Assembly (NCBI GenBank): GCA_019914995.1
Contig: CM034138.1
Span: 4,154,001 to 4,218,000, forward strand
Length of the DNA stretch: 64,000 nucleotides
Direction of reading: 5' to 3'
Source: Acanthochlamys bracteata
Lineage: Eukaryota; Streptophyta; Magnoliopsida; Pandanales; Velloziaceae
Made by a program: the position numbers and the translations under genes. Within the stretch, counting starts at the first letter, position 1, and each line of letters opens with the position of its first letter. The notes beneath the pieces were generated by a model. The model was not told where the DNA came from, ran no database searches, and worked only from the letters and a program-made list of their open reading frames with translations. Shown one piece after another: positions 11,983 through 24,882 of the stretch.

Positions 11983-13221
11983 ATGAAGTTGGGAGAGATG
12001 GCATCGATGTTTTTACGCTATCTCATGTTATTATTTCTTCTGGGTCTTTGCTTCTGTTCTTCAGGTCAGTGTAATTTTCCTTTCTTGCAACAAAGCTGGG
12101 GAATACCTTCAACTTCAAGAACTTAGAAGTGCTTATGTGATAAAAGTTCCTACAGCAAGACTGAGAATTGCGAAAAGTTGATCTGAATTTCTTCGTGTTA
12201 ACATCATTGCTTCATGGAATTTATCAGGAACATATGGTAGAAAGCTGGAATCACAACCAACACAATCAAGCATTCAACAGAGCAGTAGTAGTTCTTATTT
12301 TTCTAATGCAATCACAATAACACATCTGAGCCAGAGAGACATTTCAACTCCAACAACAACAGTCCCAGTTTACTACCCAGGAGGAGGAAATCCATCTGTA
12401 ACAACAACCACTCCTCCATACACTTACCCTACAAACAATCCTGTTCCGAACCCTTCAACCAATCCAACAACTCCTGCATACTCTTACCCTGCAAACGATC
12501 CAGTCAAGAACCCTGCAATGAATCCAACAACTCCAACTTTCACGCCTGGTGGAAACACTTACTCAACTCCAGCAACAGCTGGCTCATCATCAGGTCAAAG
12601 CTGGTGTATTGCAAGCCAGAGTGCATCACAGGCAGCGCTGCAAGTAGCTCTGGATTACTCTTGCGGCTATGGTGGAGCAGATTGTTCTGCAATCCAGACA
12701 GGAGGAAGCTGTTATAATCCTAACACTATAAGAGACCATGCTACATATGCATTCAATGAGTATTATCAGAAGAATCCAGTACCTACTAGTTGTGATTTTG
12801 GAGGAACTGCTGTTATCACCAATATTGATCCAAGTAAGTTTTTCAGGAATAATTTTCGTAGTGAACTTTCGCTTTTATGTATATATTAATTCTGGATCAG
12901 AAATTTCTTGTGTTTTTATGCAGGCACGCCTACATGTACATACCCTTCAACAAGGTAAGGATCAGTCACCTTTGGTTATACTACTATTAGGATCATAATT
13001 TCTGAAAGTGTTGGAATGTAGCTAATAGCAGCGTATTATGTTTTGGCAGCATAAGCTCGTCCATGCTGAACACGACGAATCCTACCAGCTCAGGCTCTAC
13101 CGTGTTTGGCTCTATTCCACCAGGAATAGGCAGCTCTGGTTCAAAGCCTGCAAGCTTACCACTCTTCGCAAGCTCCTTTTTCGTACTCGCTTCCCTGAAT
13201 GCATTGAGACTCCAGAGATAG
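11983..13221 (+). CDS. X8-domain GPI-anchored callose-binding protein (PDCB-like)
   Basis: Predicted cell-wall/plasma-membrane protein whose X8 (CBM43) module binds beta-1,3-glucan (callose), as in PLASMODESMATA CALLOSE-BINDING proteins. Exons: 11983-12064, 12228-12833, 12924-12954 and 13050-13221, all with GT..AG junctions, giving 296 residues and a stop at 13219-13221. Residues 1-26 form a signal peptide with a leucine-rich core (RYLMLLFLLGLCF). Residues 65-150 are a Pro/Thr/Ser linker with repeated NPTTPxYxYPxN units. Residues 152-240 are the X8 domain, with six cysteines (154, 173, 180, 189, 216, 234), the WC start, GGSCYNP, the HATYAFNEYYQ helix and CDFGGTA. The C-terminus is a Ser/Gly-rich spacer then a hydrophobic tail (SLPLFASSFFVLASL), a GPI-anchor signal. 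The tiny 31-nt third exon splits the end of the X8 domain. The long linker before X8 sets it apart from short PDCBs. It converges on COR413IM. Confidence 0.93.
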
Positions 13222-13938
13222 AAATTCAAATTCTGGCTGGAAAGAAGCGAAAAGGCAATTCATCTGTGCTTTACAGGATCAAAGATGTACGTTGTTTTCC
13301 TTTTGTGGAGAGTTGACATAAATAGTGGAGAATCAAAACCTATACGCTCTTCACAGTATTGAGAAATGCAAAATCAAATGCCTCTAGCGAGATGCATAGA
13401 AGCTATAACTGCCTAGGAAAATAGGTGATACAGTAGCAGTATAGCAATATTTGTTTTTGCCGTAAGACTAGAAAATAAATACGTTTTCTTTAGTTGATGA
13501 ATTTCTATTTGTTATAGTAGAATAACATTCTTTGCATATAGTATGTACTTCACTGACAGCCACTTCATAGCAGAAAACTTAAAAAGTTTGTGATCATTCT
13601 ACTAACATTTCATGTTATATTCTGCAAAAATTCACGATTGCATTCAAGTGCACCTTGTAACACAGACTAGAGAAAACTGTATAAAACCTAGCACCAAGAT
13701 AGAATTAGAATTTTGATATAGAAAAGGATTAATCACTCAATCCAACTCGATCACTTCTATTTGCGTGAAAAGAGAAGAAGCGCTATGTACAGTTAATGTC
13801 ATCACTTACATTCTTTATAATTTCTACATACACATCATCTTTAATTTCATTTGTTATCTCGTCCTCCCTCAGTCCACACAAGTTTCCAACATCTTTACCA
13901 ATGTGATGCAGAGACCATGATACAGATCCATGAGAGCA
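13222..13938. other. Convergent intergenic region between X8 and COR413IM
   Basis: 717 bp holding the 3' UTRs of the two tail-to-tail genes. AATAAA-like words on the plus strand (AAATAAATACG near 13472) and their complements on the other side could be polyadenylation signals. No open frame of interest. Confidence 0.5.
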
Positions 13939-16923
13939 TCAGAACAAGAACAAACAGGGGACTACAGTAATGCAGATGATAGCTATAGTCGCGATAATGG
14001 ATCGTTGATCAAATGCCCTGCGTAAGCTTCCCCTGGTAAAGTGTTGAAAAGTAAAAAATCCAGCAATCGCCACAGAAATGATAGCACCAGCTTGACTTCC
14101 TCTGTTCAAGGAGATGCTAGTAAAGGTTGTCATCCTTTGTTTATTTTGTTAGGAAGAAACTATTCACTAAGTATTGCACACAGCAGCTCCTAGTCATGGA
14201 TTTATACAGCCTATGAAAGCTTTCACATATAATCAAAATGCTAAATCAAGTAGGAAGATATTGCTTAGTTAAAGCTAGCACAAAAAGAGAAAATACAGAG
14301 TTCGAAGCCACCAATTCACCTCAGATTCATTGCCTGATATGGAGCAACGAGCACCAGTAGCAATGTTAGAAAGGAAGCTCTAGTTCACCTGAACAAATCA
14401 TGGAAACATGTATAATGTTAAGAACCTACGCATTTTCCAAAAATGAAGATAGCAGACAATCCAGCATAGGAATTAGCGTATGGTTAGGATGTCAGTTCTG
14501 GTGGGTTAATTCATGAGAAGTTCGTTTTGGAAGCCTATATATGTGATTAGCTTTATCCTCTTTATGTCCATCATCAAATGCGTAAATTTGCTATAAGCAC
14601 TAAGTTGGCTGAGTGAGGCTTACCTGGAATAAAATAGAACAGGCGAACTAAAATTCCAATAAAAGCAGTCCAAGCACCACTCTCACCCCTGCCATCAAGG
14701 TCCAACTGCTAATATGTTTATGCAGGAAACTCCAAAATAGAGAGAGAAGAGCAGAGAGGTACAAATCATTTAGGTAAAACTGCTAATATGATAATTTTAA
14801 GACATCATAGCACATATTCTTGAAAAATGCCGAGACATGTTGAGTGTGACTACAGCTAGTGGTACGTGAAGCTTACTTGATCCATGAGATGATACTTAGA
14901 AGAGCTTGAAGAGCAAAGAGAGGAGCAAGGAAGGATCTGCGAATTGCAGTCCCTTTCATGACCATCAGCAGCCTATAGAAATAAATATAAGAAACATTGT
15001 GATATAATCATAGAAAGGAAGTAAAAACTGCTATACAATTTAAACAAACTCAAGATATTAGTGAAATACAAAGAAATGGCATTTGTCTTCTTCTTAGAAA
15101 AGAGTACTCACTATCCCACACTTCATACTAGAATTCCTGTTATCATTGTTTATTTAGTACATCTCATTGTCATAATTATCTACTTTAGGAGTTCATGATG
15201 CTTAAACAAGTATGCTATTTGGAACTTCTGAAGCTCTTTAGCAGGACTGAAGCTTTCAACTTTACTTTATAAACTTCTTCCTAAATCATAAACTTCTTTT
15301 GCGCAAAAAAAAAAATGGCTTAGATAAACTAAGGCTACTATAATATGATACATGTTGTTGGAAAACATTTCATGCAAACTAGGAAAAGATCGTTTCCTTC
15401 AAGATATTTTGCATAGACTGCTGCAATTAATGGGAGGTGCTTATGAAGTAAATCACTTTTGACATGCAAATTATAAGGTGTAAAGACGTGACATAACTTT
15501 AGCTGAATACAAACAGTCCTCAGGAGCAGATGATCATCAATGAAGAAATTGTCTCGATCCTCATGTATCACCAACTTTTGTTGAAATGCTTGCGCAATGT
15601 AAATTACACTATCAATAGGTGTAGTTCACACCAGGAAAATGCAATTACTTCCTTACAGCTGGTGTTCGATCAATAAAATATCTACAATCTGAAAGAGCTT
15701 ACTGGCACATAACTTCTAATGTAACAAATCAACATAAACGGAACCTCCACTTTCAGCTATGTCAAGCTATGTGTGTGCTCAACTTTGAAGGGAGAGCAAG
15801 TATATTCTTACATTGGATTTCAAGGTTCTAGGAGGGTTTGAAGCCTGATAGTTGATTAACATCTTCTACGACCAGCAAACTACTTCTCCACAAGAAAACA
15901 ATGCTTTCTTATTTTACAATCATGCAGTTACCCACAGGAGCTCAAGTCTTGCGAAAGAAACATTGTAGTAAATGTTATATGAAACAACAAAAGGTAAAAG
16001 ACTTTTGCATTTATATCCAAGAAACATGAACAAGTCACACATCTGAAGATCTGAAATCCTGCTGCTACTGACCAGTCAGATTACTGGGGACGTGGATGCA
16101 ACTGAGGTTAGGAAACTCCTACTATCTCTTCAGTGAAATCTGCCAGCTAGTATTATGTAATCAAAAGACCTTGGAAACTGTGATCAACCAATGCCGCAGA
16201 ACTAATTACTACCAAATTCTCAAGAATGAAATGCATGAAATATCCCAATAAATATAGATATCTAACTGGAAAAAAATACTAAAAACGAACCCAGTGAAAC
16301 ACTGGAACTCCTATGTAAGCTAAACAGTAGCCCTCCTAGAAGTTCAACTTAGTTCATCTGTAAATAATTGTAAGACAAAATTTATCAAGTATAACAAAGA
16401 ATTATTCTTCCACAAAGAAAGATCGAGCAAACACAACCTACCATTCCCCAAATTGAAGTGGGTAATAGAATTTATCAGCTACTATTTCAGAACATGAATA
16501 ACAGCAACCACAGAAAAAAAAAGTCGTTTGCACAATAATAGAAAACGTAGAAATTAGAAAACTGATCACGTTGTTGAAATGGTGCAAACGAAAGAGCTGT
16601 CTGAGGGTTAACCGGTGCCGCCGCAACGTAGCATACCGCCGCCTGATTCCGCCTCCCAGACTTCCTTGCTTTTAACCAATCTGCATCAATATCACAAGGA
16701 GAAAAAAAAAGAACTCAACTTTCTTAAACCCCAGTCATCAATTCCGTATCCAATCAAAGAATCCGCCGGATTTGCTTCAATCGAACCTGACGTATCCCAC
16801 ATTTGTTGATCCAACAGAAGATGACCTGAAAGAGAGCCCAGATGAACTCCGTTTGTTGATTGATTTCAAAGGAGAGATAGCAAGTAGAGGAAACGGAGAA
16901 AGCCGAAGCAAGATTGTCGCCAT
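13939..16923 (-). CDS. COR413IM: COR413 chloroplast inner-envelope protein, one exon out of frame
   Basis: Multispanning protein of the chloroplast inner envelope, cold-induced in Arabidopsis and linked to freezing tolerance. The start codon is at 16923-16921 (MATILLRLSPFPLLAISPLK, a transit peptide rich in Ser/Leu). Exons supported by homology, in gene order: 16923-16787; 16664-16570 (RRNQAAVCYVAAAP, non-standard AAG acceptor); 14972-14877 (MKGTAIRRSFLAPLFALQA); 14688-14624 (GESGAWTAFIGILVRLFYFI); 14388-14320 (GELELP ... VAPYQAMNL); 14101-13939 (RGSQAGAIISVAIAGFF ... CITVVPCLFLF, stop). One internal exon with the conserved Trp segment is missing from this model; 16201-16170 is a weak candidate. 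Exon 14388-14320 is 69 nt where 70 would keep frame, so GELELPF runs into TAA while LLLVLVAPYQ follows in another frame. That is either a real 1-nt deletion (pseudogene) or a base-calling error. Everything else looks conserved. Confidence 0.85.
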
Positions 16924-18740
16924 TGCTGATATCTGATCACTGATTTCTGATTATTTTGGAGTTATTGATTGATGCAAAGAAGTGAGCCAGAAAATTTTCT
17001 GAATTTAGAGAAGTGGAGACTGGAGAGTACCCAGTGAAACGAAGCGTCAAAGAATGCAGATCTTGTGTTTGGTTAAGAACATGAAACAGCTATTGATCTA
17101 CGTTGGTGTTATAGGTCCAAGTTTAGTGACACGTTTGCGTTAGAGGGATGAGAGACGTGAGTAGAGCAAGTCTCTGTCCTATAGAGACAGGCGTACGGTA
17201 AATGAAGTCAGTGGGGTCGTTAAAAAATTGTTTAAAATTAAACTTTTTTGATAAAAAATATTTCTTAAAATTTTTTAAACTTAAGTATCGGTTTAATTTA
17301 AAAAAATAAACGTATATAATAATTTAATGATGTATATTTATTAATTTTTTAGTTTAAAATAAGTATTATAACTATTTTAAAAGAAAATTGAAAATTAATA
17401 AATATAATGCTAAGGCGGTGTTTGGCGATGCTTCTTAATAATCATTTTTTATTTTAAATTTTAAATTTATATTTTTAAATAATTTTTTATAATATTTTAT
17501 AAAATTTTTTTAAAATTTAAAAGTATGAAAAAAAATTGATCGGTATAAAATTTGATTATTTCTTAATTTTTATTTATTTATTTATATAAAATAAAATTTA
17601 TTTTTGAAAAAACAAAATTTCATTCTAAAAAAACTCAATTTTGTAAACACTAGAAAATATTCCGTAAACAAGGTCTATGTGAAATCTAGGACCCAAATGA
17701 TAATAACTCAACTCTCGTTCGGCTCTTTTTAATATTAGCTAAAGAGATATTTCAGAGTACTTATAAAATATAACTTTATCGTAAAATAAAAAAAATTAAA
17801 TTAACTAAATCTTATTAAATTAATAAATGAGTTAAGTTAAGAATAATAAAAAAATTAAAATAACAAAAGAAAAAAATACGTAGAGTTGTCAGTAAAAGTA
17901 TAATCCTATCTAATAAGAATTTTAGAATTGGGAGAAAATTTTAAACCAAGTAAAATATAATATACCAACAGCGTATAAGATACAAATAAAAGATAGCAAT
18001 AGATTGATAACAAGTCGATAATTTGAAAAACAACTGCAGAAGACTCACACACTAAACATAGTCGCCCAAACTAGAGAAGAGGTCGCACGAAATTTAAGAC
18101 AAAACATAACATATTAGTTATAACTCATAGAAAATATTATAATTAAATAATTAAGCTTAGACTATACAAAATATGTATAATGCTTCAGTTCAAACTATAT
18201 TTCATATCCAATACCACTTTCTCATCGGTGAAAGGAAACCACTATTGAGACTTTAAACATTATTATCATCTCTTTATTTGTTTTGATAGATTCATAATCA
18301 TCATCTTCATCTTTCTCTTCATTAATATTTATACAAATAATTGTCAAGTAAAAAATTTGATAAATATCAATACTAATTAGAATTTTAAGAAACAATTAGA
18401 ATATTAGAAATCAAAACTAAGTAAACGATTATACTTACATATGTTTTTCTTTCTATTTAGATTTTCGTTTGTCATGTTTAACACCAACTTTATTACAACA
18501 AGTACATATCCTTCATATCTTCGCCTTGATTTTTACAACAACTTTCTGCAAACCATTATTTATTCTATTACCAATTGGAAAGTAAGTTTTTCTTTCTTTT
18601 TATCTTTTATTATATTATGAGATATTAAGATTCAAAAGTAGAATTTGAGAAGCATTAACCAAACTTATGAACTCTCATTGTAAGTACATGTTAATCCTCC
18701 TTACTTTTTTGATCTGTAGTGATAATTTTTGTAATTTTTG
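16924..18740. other. AT-rich intergenic region upstream of COR413IM
   Basis: 16924-17230 is less AT-rich and should contain the COR413IM promoter and leader (minus strand). 17220-18740 is very AT-rich with long runs of A or T. A segment at 17400-17660 (GGTGTTTGGCG then poly-T/A blocks with TTTTAAATTTTAAA) resembles stretches near 26.8, 39.65 and 41.4 kb and may be one AT-rich MITE-like family, but I could not fix its ends. Confidence 0.4.
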
Positions 18741-18774
18741 CCACATCAAATGAAAAGTTTCGTCTAAAGGTACA

Positions 18775-18930
18775 AATTCAGGCCGAGGCTAAACGGCCTG
18801 CCAAATGACCTGGGACTTGGCCCGCTCAGTTCGTGAACAGTAATAGAATCGGCCGACCCAGTCCGGTTTAATAGGCAGTATCGAGCTAGGTGGTTGTGCA
18901 AAAAAGGTTCAATCAGGTGCATCTATAATT
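18775..18930. repeat. Short GC-rich island, probable transposon remnant
   Basis: About 150 bp with GGCCGAGGC, GGCCTGCC, TTGGCCCGCTC, CGGCCGACCCAG and CCGGTTTAA words in an otherwise AT-rich region. The word use is like that of the hAT subterminal repeats elsewhere in the window, but no terminus or duplication is visible. Confidence 0.35.
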
Positions 18931-19449
18931 AGTAGGTGCAAAAATAACAAGTTTTCCCAATTTTTGTAGGATTCATTTCTTTATGGAATCACATAATTTT
19001 TGGATTGTAGAAACTTCAAAATGTCTTTTATCTATAGAAAAAAAAAGAACTCTAAAATAGTGTCTGAGCTGGAATATATAGCTTTTATCTTGACTATATC
19101 GATGTGCTGTCCAAGTGATATAGTAATGTTAATCAGTGTGACTAGCAAACTTCATAGAAATTTCTTGTCTTTGATACCTGATAAAATATCATTCTCTTTA
19201 TCTCCAATTACTCTCTCTCATGCCATCTTTCATATACAATTAAAAAATCTCTATTTGGTATTGTGAGTAGAAAGATATGCTCATATAAACTTGGCATGTC
19301 AACTAGATCAATTAGTCAAACTCTGCATGATGTTCTATCCAACTCAATATGTTCTGTTCAAATCCAATATAGACATGTTCAAAATCTAATAATGACTTCC
19401 AAATATGCTAGGTTAGGATTTTAGAATTGGCTCTTGATACCATGATAAG

Positions 19450-20160
19450 AAAGGAACAATCTAATAGCAACACATCTTAGAATAAACACATAATCAAAAA
19501 TGAATTTTTTTCTATCGTATGCGCTTACATAATTTTATCAAGAAACCCTTTAGCAATAAGATCAAAATCTTTGTAGTATCATACAACGTTCAAAACGTTC
19601 CTTCACATGCCCAAGGATGTTTTCAACGATCTTCCAATATCCAATGCCAAGCATGTCATGTACTTATTTACCACTCTTGTTGCATTTGGAATATCAAACC
19701 GAGTGCAACTAATGACATACATCATACTTTCTACTATTAATGCATGCGGTATTCGAGAAATCTTTATTATCTCTTGCTCTTGCCTAAGAGATGGAAAGAG
19801 GAACTTGAGACTAATGCAGTGGGATAGATATCGATTTGCCATCATACATATAGAACAGTTCCAATATTTGTCTTAGTTAACTAGCCAAAGACAATTAAAT
19901 TTCTCTATTACATATATCTCCACATATTTGTATCTTCAGAATTCTGTTTATTGGCTAGAAATCTTTAATATCAAAAGGTGGTTTCGCAAACTGTACCCTC
20001 CCGTGCTGTTAGCCAATTGAGCATTTAAGTGCTAGATGTGCTTTACGCTTAATCCTATAAGTATATCATCCATATATAGTAGCCAGGTGATATACTCACT
20101 TACTTCAAGTTTTAATATATGCAAAGAGTTCGAGACAAACTTGTTACCCATTATAATCGA
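19450..20160 (-). mobile_element. Older Ty1/Copia fossil, left piece (reverse transcriptase / RNase H part)
   Basis: Fossil of a Ty1/Copia LTR retrotransposon, minus orientation. Recognisable parts are the reverse-transcriptase active-site region (YMDDILIGLS near 20060) and the segment towards RNase H (around 19640-19740). The element is broken and heavily diverged. It stops near 20160, where a TRIM-like LTR begins. Another piece of a minus-strand Copia reverse transcriptase lies at about 26.69-26.79 kb, beyond the nested insertions, consistent with a single older element split by later arrivals. A word resembling the Met-tRNA primer site (complement of TGGTATCAAGAGCC) at 19432-19445 could not be assigned to a specific LTR. 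Confidence 0.65.
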
Positions 20161-20177
20161 TATTCTTAGGCCTCCAA

Positions 20178-20732
20178 TGTTGGAAGTACGGTAATGTGCA
20201 CGAACGAAAGATAGCACAGCAAAATATATAGCACACAATATGATCTTACAATTCAAGTTGAAATTATTAAAAATGAATAAGATAATCACGCAAACACAAA
20301 GATATACATGGGAAAAAATGAGAAAAATTCTATGATGGTGTGGTCACATCAAAAGAAATATCACTATGCGATGAAATTATAATGTAGGCTTACAACTTTG
20401 CTTTCTTTCTTGTATTCAACTTGCATTCAATCTTTTTTTCAAATTTCACACATTTGGGACATATATATATATGATGCAAGAAATTTTTTTGATAGCTAAT
20501 CCACTAAATAACTAACTCTCCAAAGCAACTCTTTGGCATTAGTTCATTTGCATAACTTATTATAATAGTTAGAGTGAATCCGGATATAACTTACTCATTA
20601 ATCTGGACATAACTTTTTCATAAATCTGGATATAACTACCACAGCAGATACGTTGGACTAAATGATGGACTACCAGTAGTTATTTGTGGATTGCTTTATT
20701 AGAAGCTCATTAAAGTGTCATTATATTCAACA
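20178..20732 (-). repeat. 3' LTR of the Copia fossil (555 bp)
   Basis: Direct repeat partner of 24883-25396. It begins TGTTGGAAGTACGGTAATG and ends TTATATTCAACA. The pair shares GGTAATGTGCACGAAC, GATGGTGTGGTCACA, ACACATTTGGGACATATAT and CTAGTCCACTA-type words. This copy has extra repeats of a CTGGATATAAC-like word, which explains most of the length difference. Confidence 0.88.
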
Positions 20733-21210
20733 AATCTCACACTTAAAGACACTTTGCCATGTCTTTCCAAAAAAGTAAGAAATTAGTACGAAAGCACTCG
20801 TATTGGAGATATTAAAAATAGATAAAGGCAAAGCGGAGCAAGTGCTAGTGTACTTACTAGCTGACTTCCAAAGTTTATCATGTCTTAGTCAATTTTTCCC
20901 CAACTCCATACTTTCTTGAAATGCTTTTTTAGAATACTTGTGACCACTACCACTATTATCCCTACTGTTGTCCATTGTGATCCCCTATAAAGTCCTACAA
21001 AATTCAAACTTGTCAAAAGAAACTGGCTTCGTTAAGACATCCGCGGGTTTTTTTTTTTTAGGAATCTTGAGTAAATTAATACTCCCTCTGAAAACCATAT
21101 CACGAACAAAGTGATATTGCACTTCAATGTGTTTTTTCTAGAATGAAATACTGAATTTTTTTTGCAAGATGTAGGGCACTTTGGCTATCACAAAATAAAG
21201 ATAATGACTC

Positions 21211-23712
21211 TTATTTGTGCCCGAGTTCCTCCATCGATCTCTTCATCCATATGCCTTCTTTGCATGGTTGTGTTGCTGTCATATACTCTGTTTCTGTTGT
21301 AGAAAGAGTTACAATAGATTGCACATTTGAACACCAACTAACAGCACCACCTGTAAGGGTGAATACATAACCAAAAGTGAATTTTTTCCTATCAAGATCA
21401 CCCGCATAATTCGAATCTACAAAAGTTTTGACAAAACATTCAGACCCTTTATAACACAATGCAGCATCTAGAGTACCCTTAATATACCCAAGTACTCTCT
21501 TGACAGTCATCTAGTGCTCATTGTCTGAATTTGTCATGCATACCATATCATACATAAAGCTTCCTACTGCATATGCATATGGTATCCGAAACATCTCCAT
21601 CTTCTCATTATTTTGGTTAGGACATTCCAAAGAAGATAACTTGAGACTAATAGAGAAAATGGTAGACACCGACTTACTTGTTTGCATGTCAAATCGCTGC
21701 AACACTTTCCTTATATAGCCAGTTTGAGACAGTCGGATTTTTCTATTCCCTCTGTCTCGCCATATCTGCATCCCAAGAATCTTGTTTGCCGAACCCAAGT
21801 CCTTTGTATCAAATTCACTACCCAGTTGAGCTTTCAATTATTAGTGTTCCATGTTTCGGCTCGCCGCAAGCATATCATCCACATACAGCAGCAAGATTGC
21901 ATACTCACCTCTCTCAAATTGTTTGATGTAAGCACAAAAGTCCGAAACTAGTTTGCTGTATCCGAGGCTCCTGATACAACTACCAAATCTCTTATACTAG
22001 CACTTTGATGCCTAGTTAAGGTCATAAAGAGATTTGACTAAACGGCAAATAAGTTCTCTTTACCTACCTCGGCAAAGCTTTCTGGTTGGATTATGTATAT
22101 CTCCTCTTTCAACTCACCGTGCAAGAATGTCGTCTTCACGTGGAGTTATTCAATGTGGAGATCCGATGATGCGCATAATATCAAGACTACACGAATTGTT
22201 ACCAAACGAACTATCGGAGAGAAGATTTCATCAAAGTCGACTCTTTTCTTTTGTGCATATCCTTTTACAACTAATCGGGCACGAAACCGTTCTACTTGAT
22301 TATTACTACCACGCTTGATCTTGTAAACCCATTTGTTACTAATAGCTTTGTGTCATTGAGGAAGTGAAACTAATTCTCAAGTCCCATTCTTATATAGTGC
22401 CTCAATTTCTTCTTACATAGCTTCCATCCAATGGGCAGCATTTGGAACTAGCTAATGCTTCTTTAAAACTTGTTGGTTCTCCTTCTTTAGAAAAAAGACT
22501 ATATGTAAGGTTAGGCATAGGCTCTAAATAATAATCTGCATACCTCTCAGGTGCTTTCCTCTTAGGAGTTGAACGCCTAAGGGTTGAATTCTTAGGAACT
22601 TCTTTCTCATGCCTATCTCTTGGTTCATGTACAGAATTTAAGTTTTTTCCTCATCTTCTGCCTCTTCCAGATTACCCATGATTTTATCCTAAAGCAAGCT
22701 TTGCTTTCAAGTGGCATATCTAGTGGCATCATCACTTTTTGATGTCTTTTGAAGTTGATCTTCTACAAAAATCACATCCCTATTGAAGAATACCTTACGG
22801 GCAGTCAGATTAATTCCATAAACGATACTCTATAATATCTTCAGTATACCAAAGAAATATGCACTTTCTGGACTTAGGATCCAACTCGGATCTCTCTTGT
22901 AATTTATACATCACAAATACTGAACAACTAAAAATATAAAACCGACAATAATCAACAACATTACTAGTTCACAATTCTATTGACACTTTCAACCCTATAG
23001 CAGTTGAAGGGATGCGGTTCAATACATAACAAGCTGTCTTAACTACCTCTGCCCAAAAAGAGTTAGACAAACCAGCCACTTTAATTATAGCCTTATCCGC
23101 TCAAGTAATGTCCTACTGAACCGCTTCTTAACTCCATTTTGCTGTGTAAGGTATAGTGGACTGCCGTTTGATCTCTTATTTAGCTAAAAAAATAAAGGAT
23201 TCATCACTGTTGTATTCTCCTCCGTTGTCCGATCATAAGCACTTGATCCTATTGCTGGAATCAAGTTTCACTCGAGCTTTAAAGAACTTGAACCTACCAA
23301 AGACCTCTGACTTCCTTCGGATTGGATACATCCAGCTTCATCGAGAAAAATCATCAATAAATGTTACCAAATATTTGGCGCCCTCAAGTAAAAGCTGTGG
23401 TGACTCCCACGCTTCCGAGTGAACCAAGTCAAGAACGGCTTTGGCTTTGGAGAATGATCTTTCAAATTTGGTATGGTGCTGCTTCTCGATAACGTACTAC
23501 TCGCAAAACGGCAACTTAACATCAGATAGCCCTAGCAAGAGCTTCCAATTACAGAAAATTTTAAGACCATACTCCGAAATGTGACCCAGCTTCAAGTGCC
23601 ACATTCGAGTTACCTCTGCTAAACTAGTGCCGGATGCCACATTTGCATCTCCATATGATAATGTCACTCCAAGCACTTGGTACAAGTTGGAACCAATCTT
23701 TTTTCCTTTCAA
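21211..23712 (-). pseudogene. Copia pol region (fossil): integrase, reverse transcriptase, RNase H
   Basis: Remains of the pol polyprotein on the minus strand. GAG-pre-integrase (MWHLKLGHISEYGLK) lies near 23600, followed by integrase similarity through about 22.8 kb, reverse transcriptase including FDTKDLGSANKILGMQIWRD near 21800, and the RNase H region with YAGDLDRKKFTFGYVF and SLSTTETEYM-like sequence near 21300-21400. This gives the standard Ty1/Copia order. It is broken in several places and is treated here as a fossil. Confidence 0.85.
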
Positions 23713-24007
23713 GATTTCCTACCCATCCTGAATGACCTTCATAATGCTACCCTCTATTCGGGTCTTACAACCAAAGTAATCAAACTGTTCAAAAGATAGC
23801 AAATTTTTAGTAAGGTCAAATAAATGGCGTACCTTACTGATGAGGCGAATCCTTCCATCTTCTCCTTTGAGCAATGATGAAACCAACTCCAATAATTTTT
23901 AAGACTTGACCATTTTCCATCTGTACGTTTCCTTTAAAAATAACTTCATACTCATTGAACCAATCCTTTCTGGATGTAATGTGCCAAGATGCTCCTGAAT
24001 CCAAACT

Positions 24008-24857
24008 TCAGACATCAGAAAATTTGGTCTCGTCTTCAGTAACAATTGCTATTACGCCAACTAAAGTCTCGCCCTCATCCGAATTATATGTCACACATGC
24101 TTGAGACTTAGAGACTTCTGTACTTCCTTCTTTGGCTAACGACTTGCACTCATATTTGTAGTGCCCGAGCTTTGCGCAAGCAAAACACTTTACTTGCTGC
24201 TTGCTCTTTTTTTGCTGCCTCGTGCCACTACTTCTAAAATTTTGCTTCCTTTTCTTATCTTGTGTCAACAACAAAACATCCGCTTGCTGTCCACTAGACA
24301 CAATATCAAGCTTGTCCTTTCGACGACTTTCTTCTTCAAGAACAGCTGCAACAATATCTTCATAAACAAGTGATTTGAAGTCATTGTTACCTGTTTGATT
24401 TATGACAACTTGATAATAAGAACTTGGAAGACTTTGGAGTAGAACCAAAACACGCTCATTAGTCTCTATCTTCTTCTCTAGTGCTGCTAACTGAGAGAAA
24501 AGAGACTCCACTAAGGTGCTTAGATACAGAAGAGGTTTCAGTCATGCGAAAAGAATACAAAAAACTTCGCATCAAGAATATAGCATGTTGTCTTGACTTC
24601 TTGGCATAAACTTTCTCAAGCTTTTTCCAAACCTCTTTTGCGGTCTTTAGTTCTGAGACAGTAAGAAGCACATGGTCAGCAAAAGAAAGATAAAAATTTG
24701 CCATAGCATACCTTTTCATCTTTTGCCATCTATCATATTGTCGGGACGATCCTATAGAGCAGCAAAGCAATTTTCTTTGGTTAAAATTGCTAAAATCTTC
24801 ATCCTCCACAATAGGTAGTTGCTCATTGAAAATTTCAATTTCAAATTTGTTTGCCAT
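24008..24857 (-). pseudogene. Copia gag region (fossil)
   Basis: Capsid/nucleocapsid region of the Copia fossil. The minus strand begins MANKFEIEIFNEQ just inside the 5' LTR. It shows the gag motif WKKLEKVYAKKSRQHAIFL and, further on, a CCHC zinc knuckle of the form C-F-A-C-A-K-L-G-H-Y-K-Y-E-C near 24185-24140. Family and order are clear. The region is not an intact frame. Confidence 0.85.
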
Positions 24858-24882
24858 CAGAAGAACCTATCTCTGTACGACT

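Noticed and set aside
16438-16626. 62-codon minus-strand frame MRRHRLTLRQLFRLHH...
   Set aside because: It overlaps the COR413IM transit-peptide exon in the wrong frame; the conserved frame is RRNQAAVCYVAAAP.
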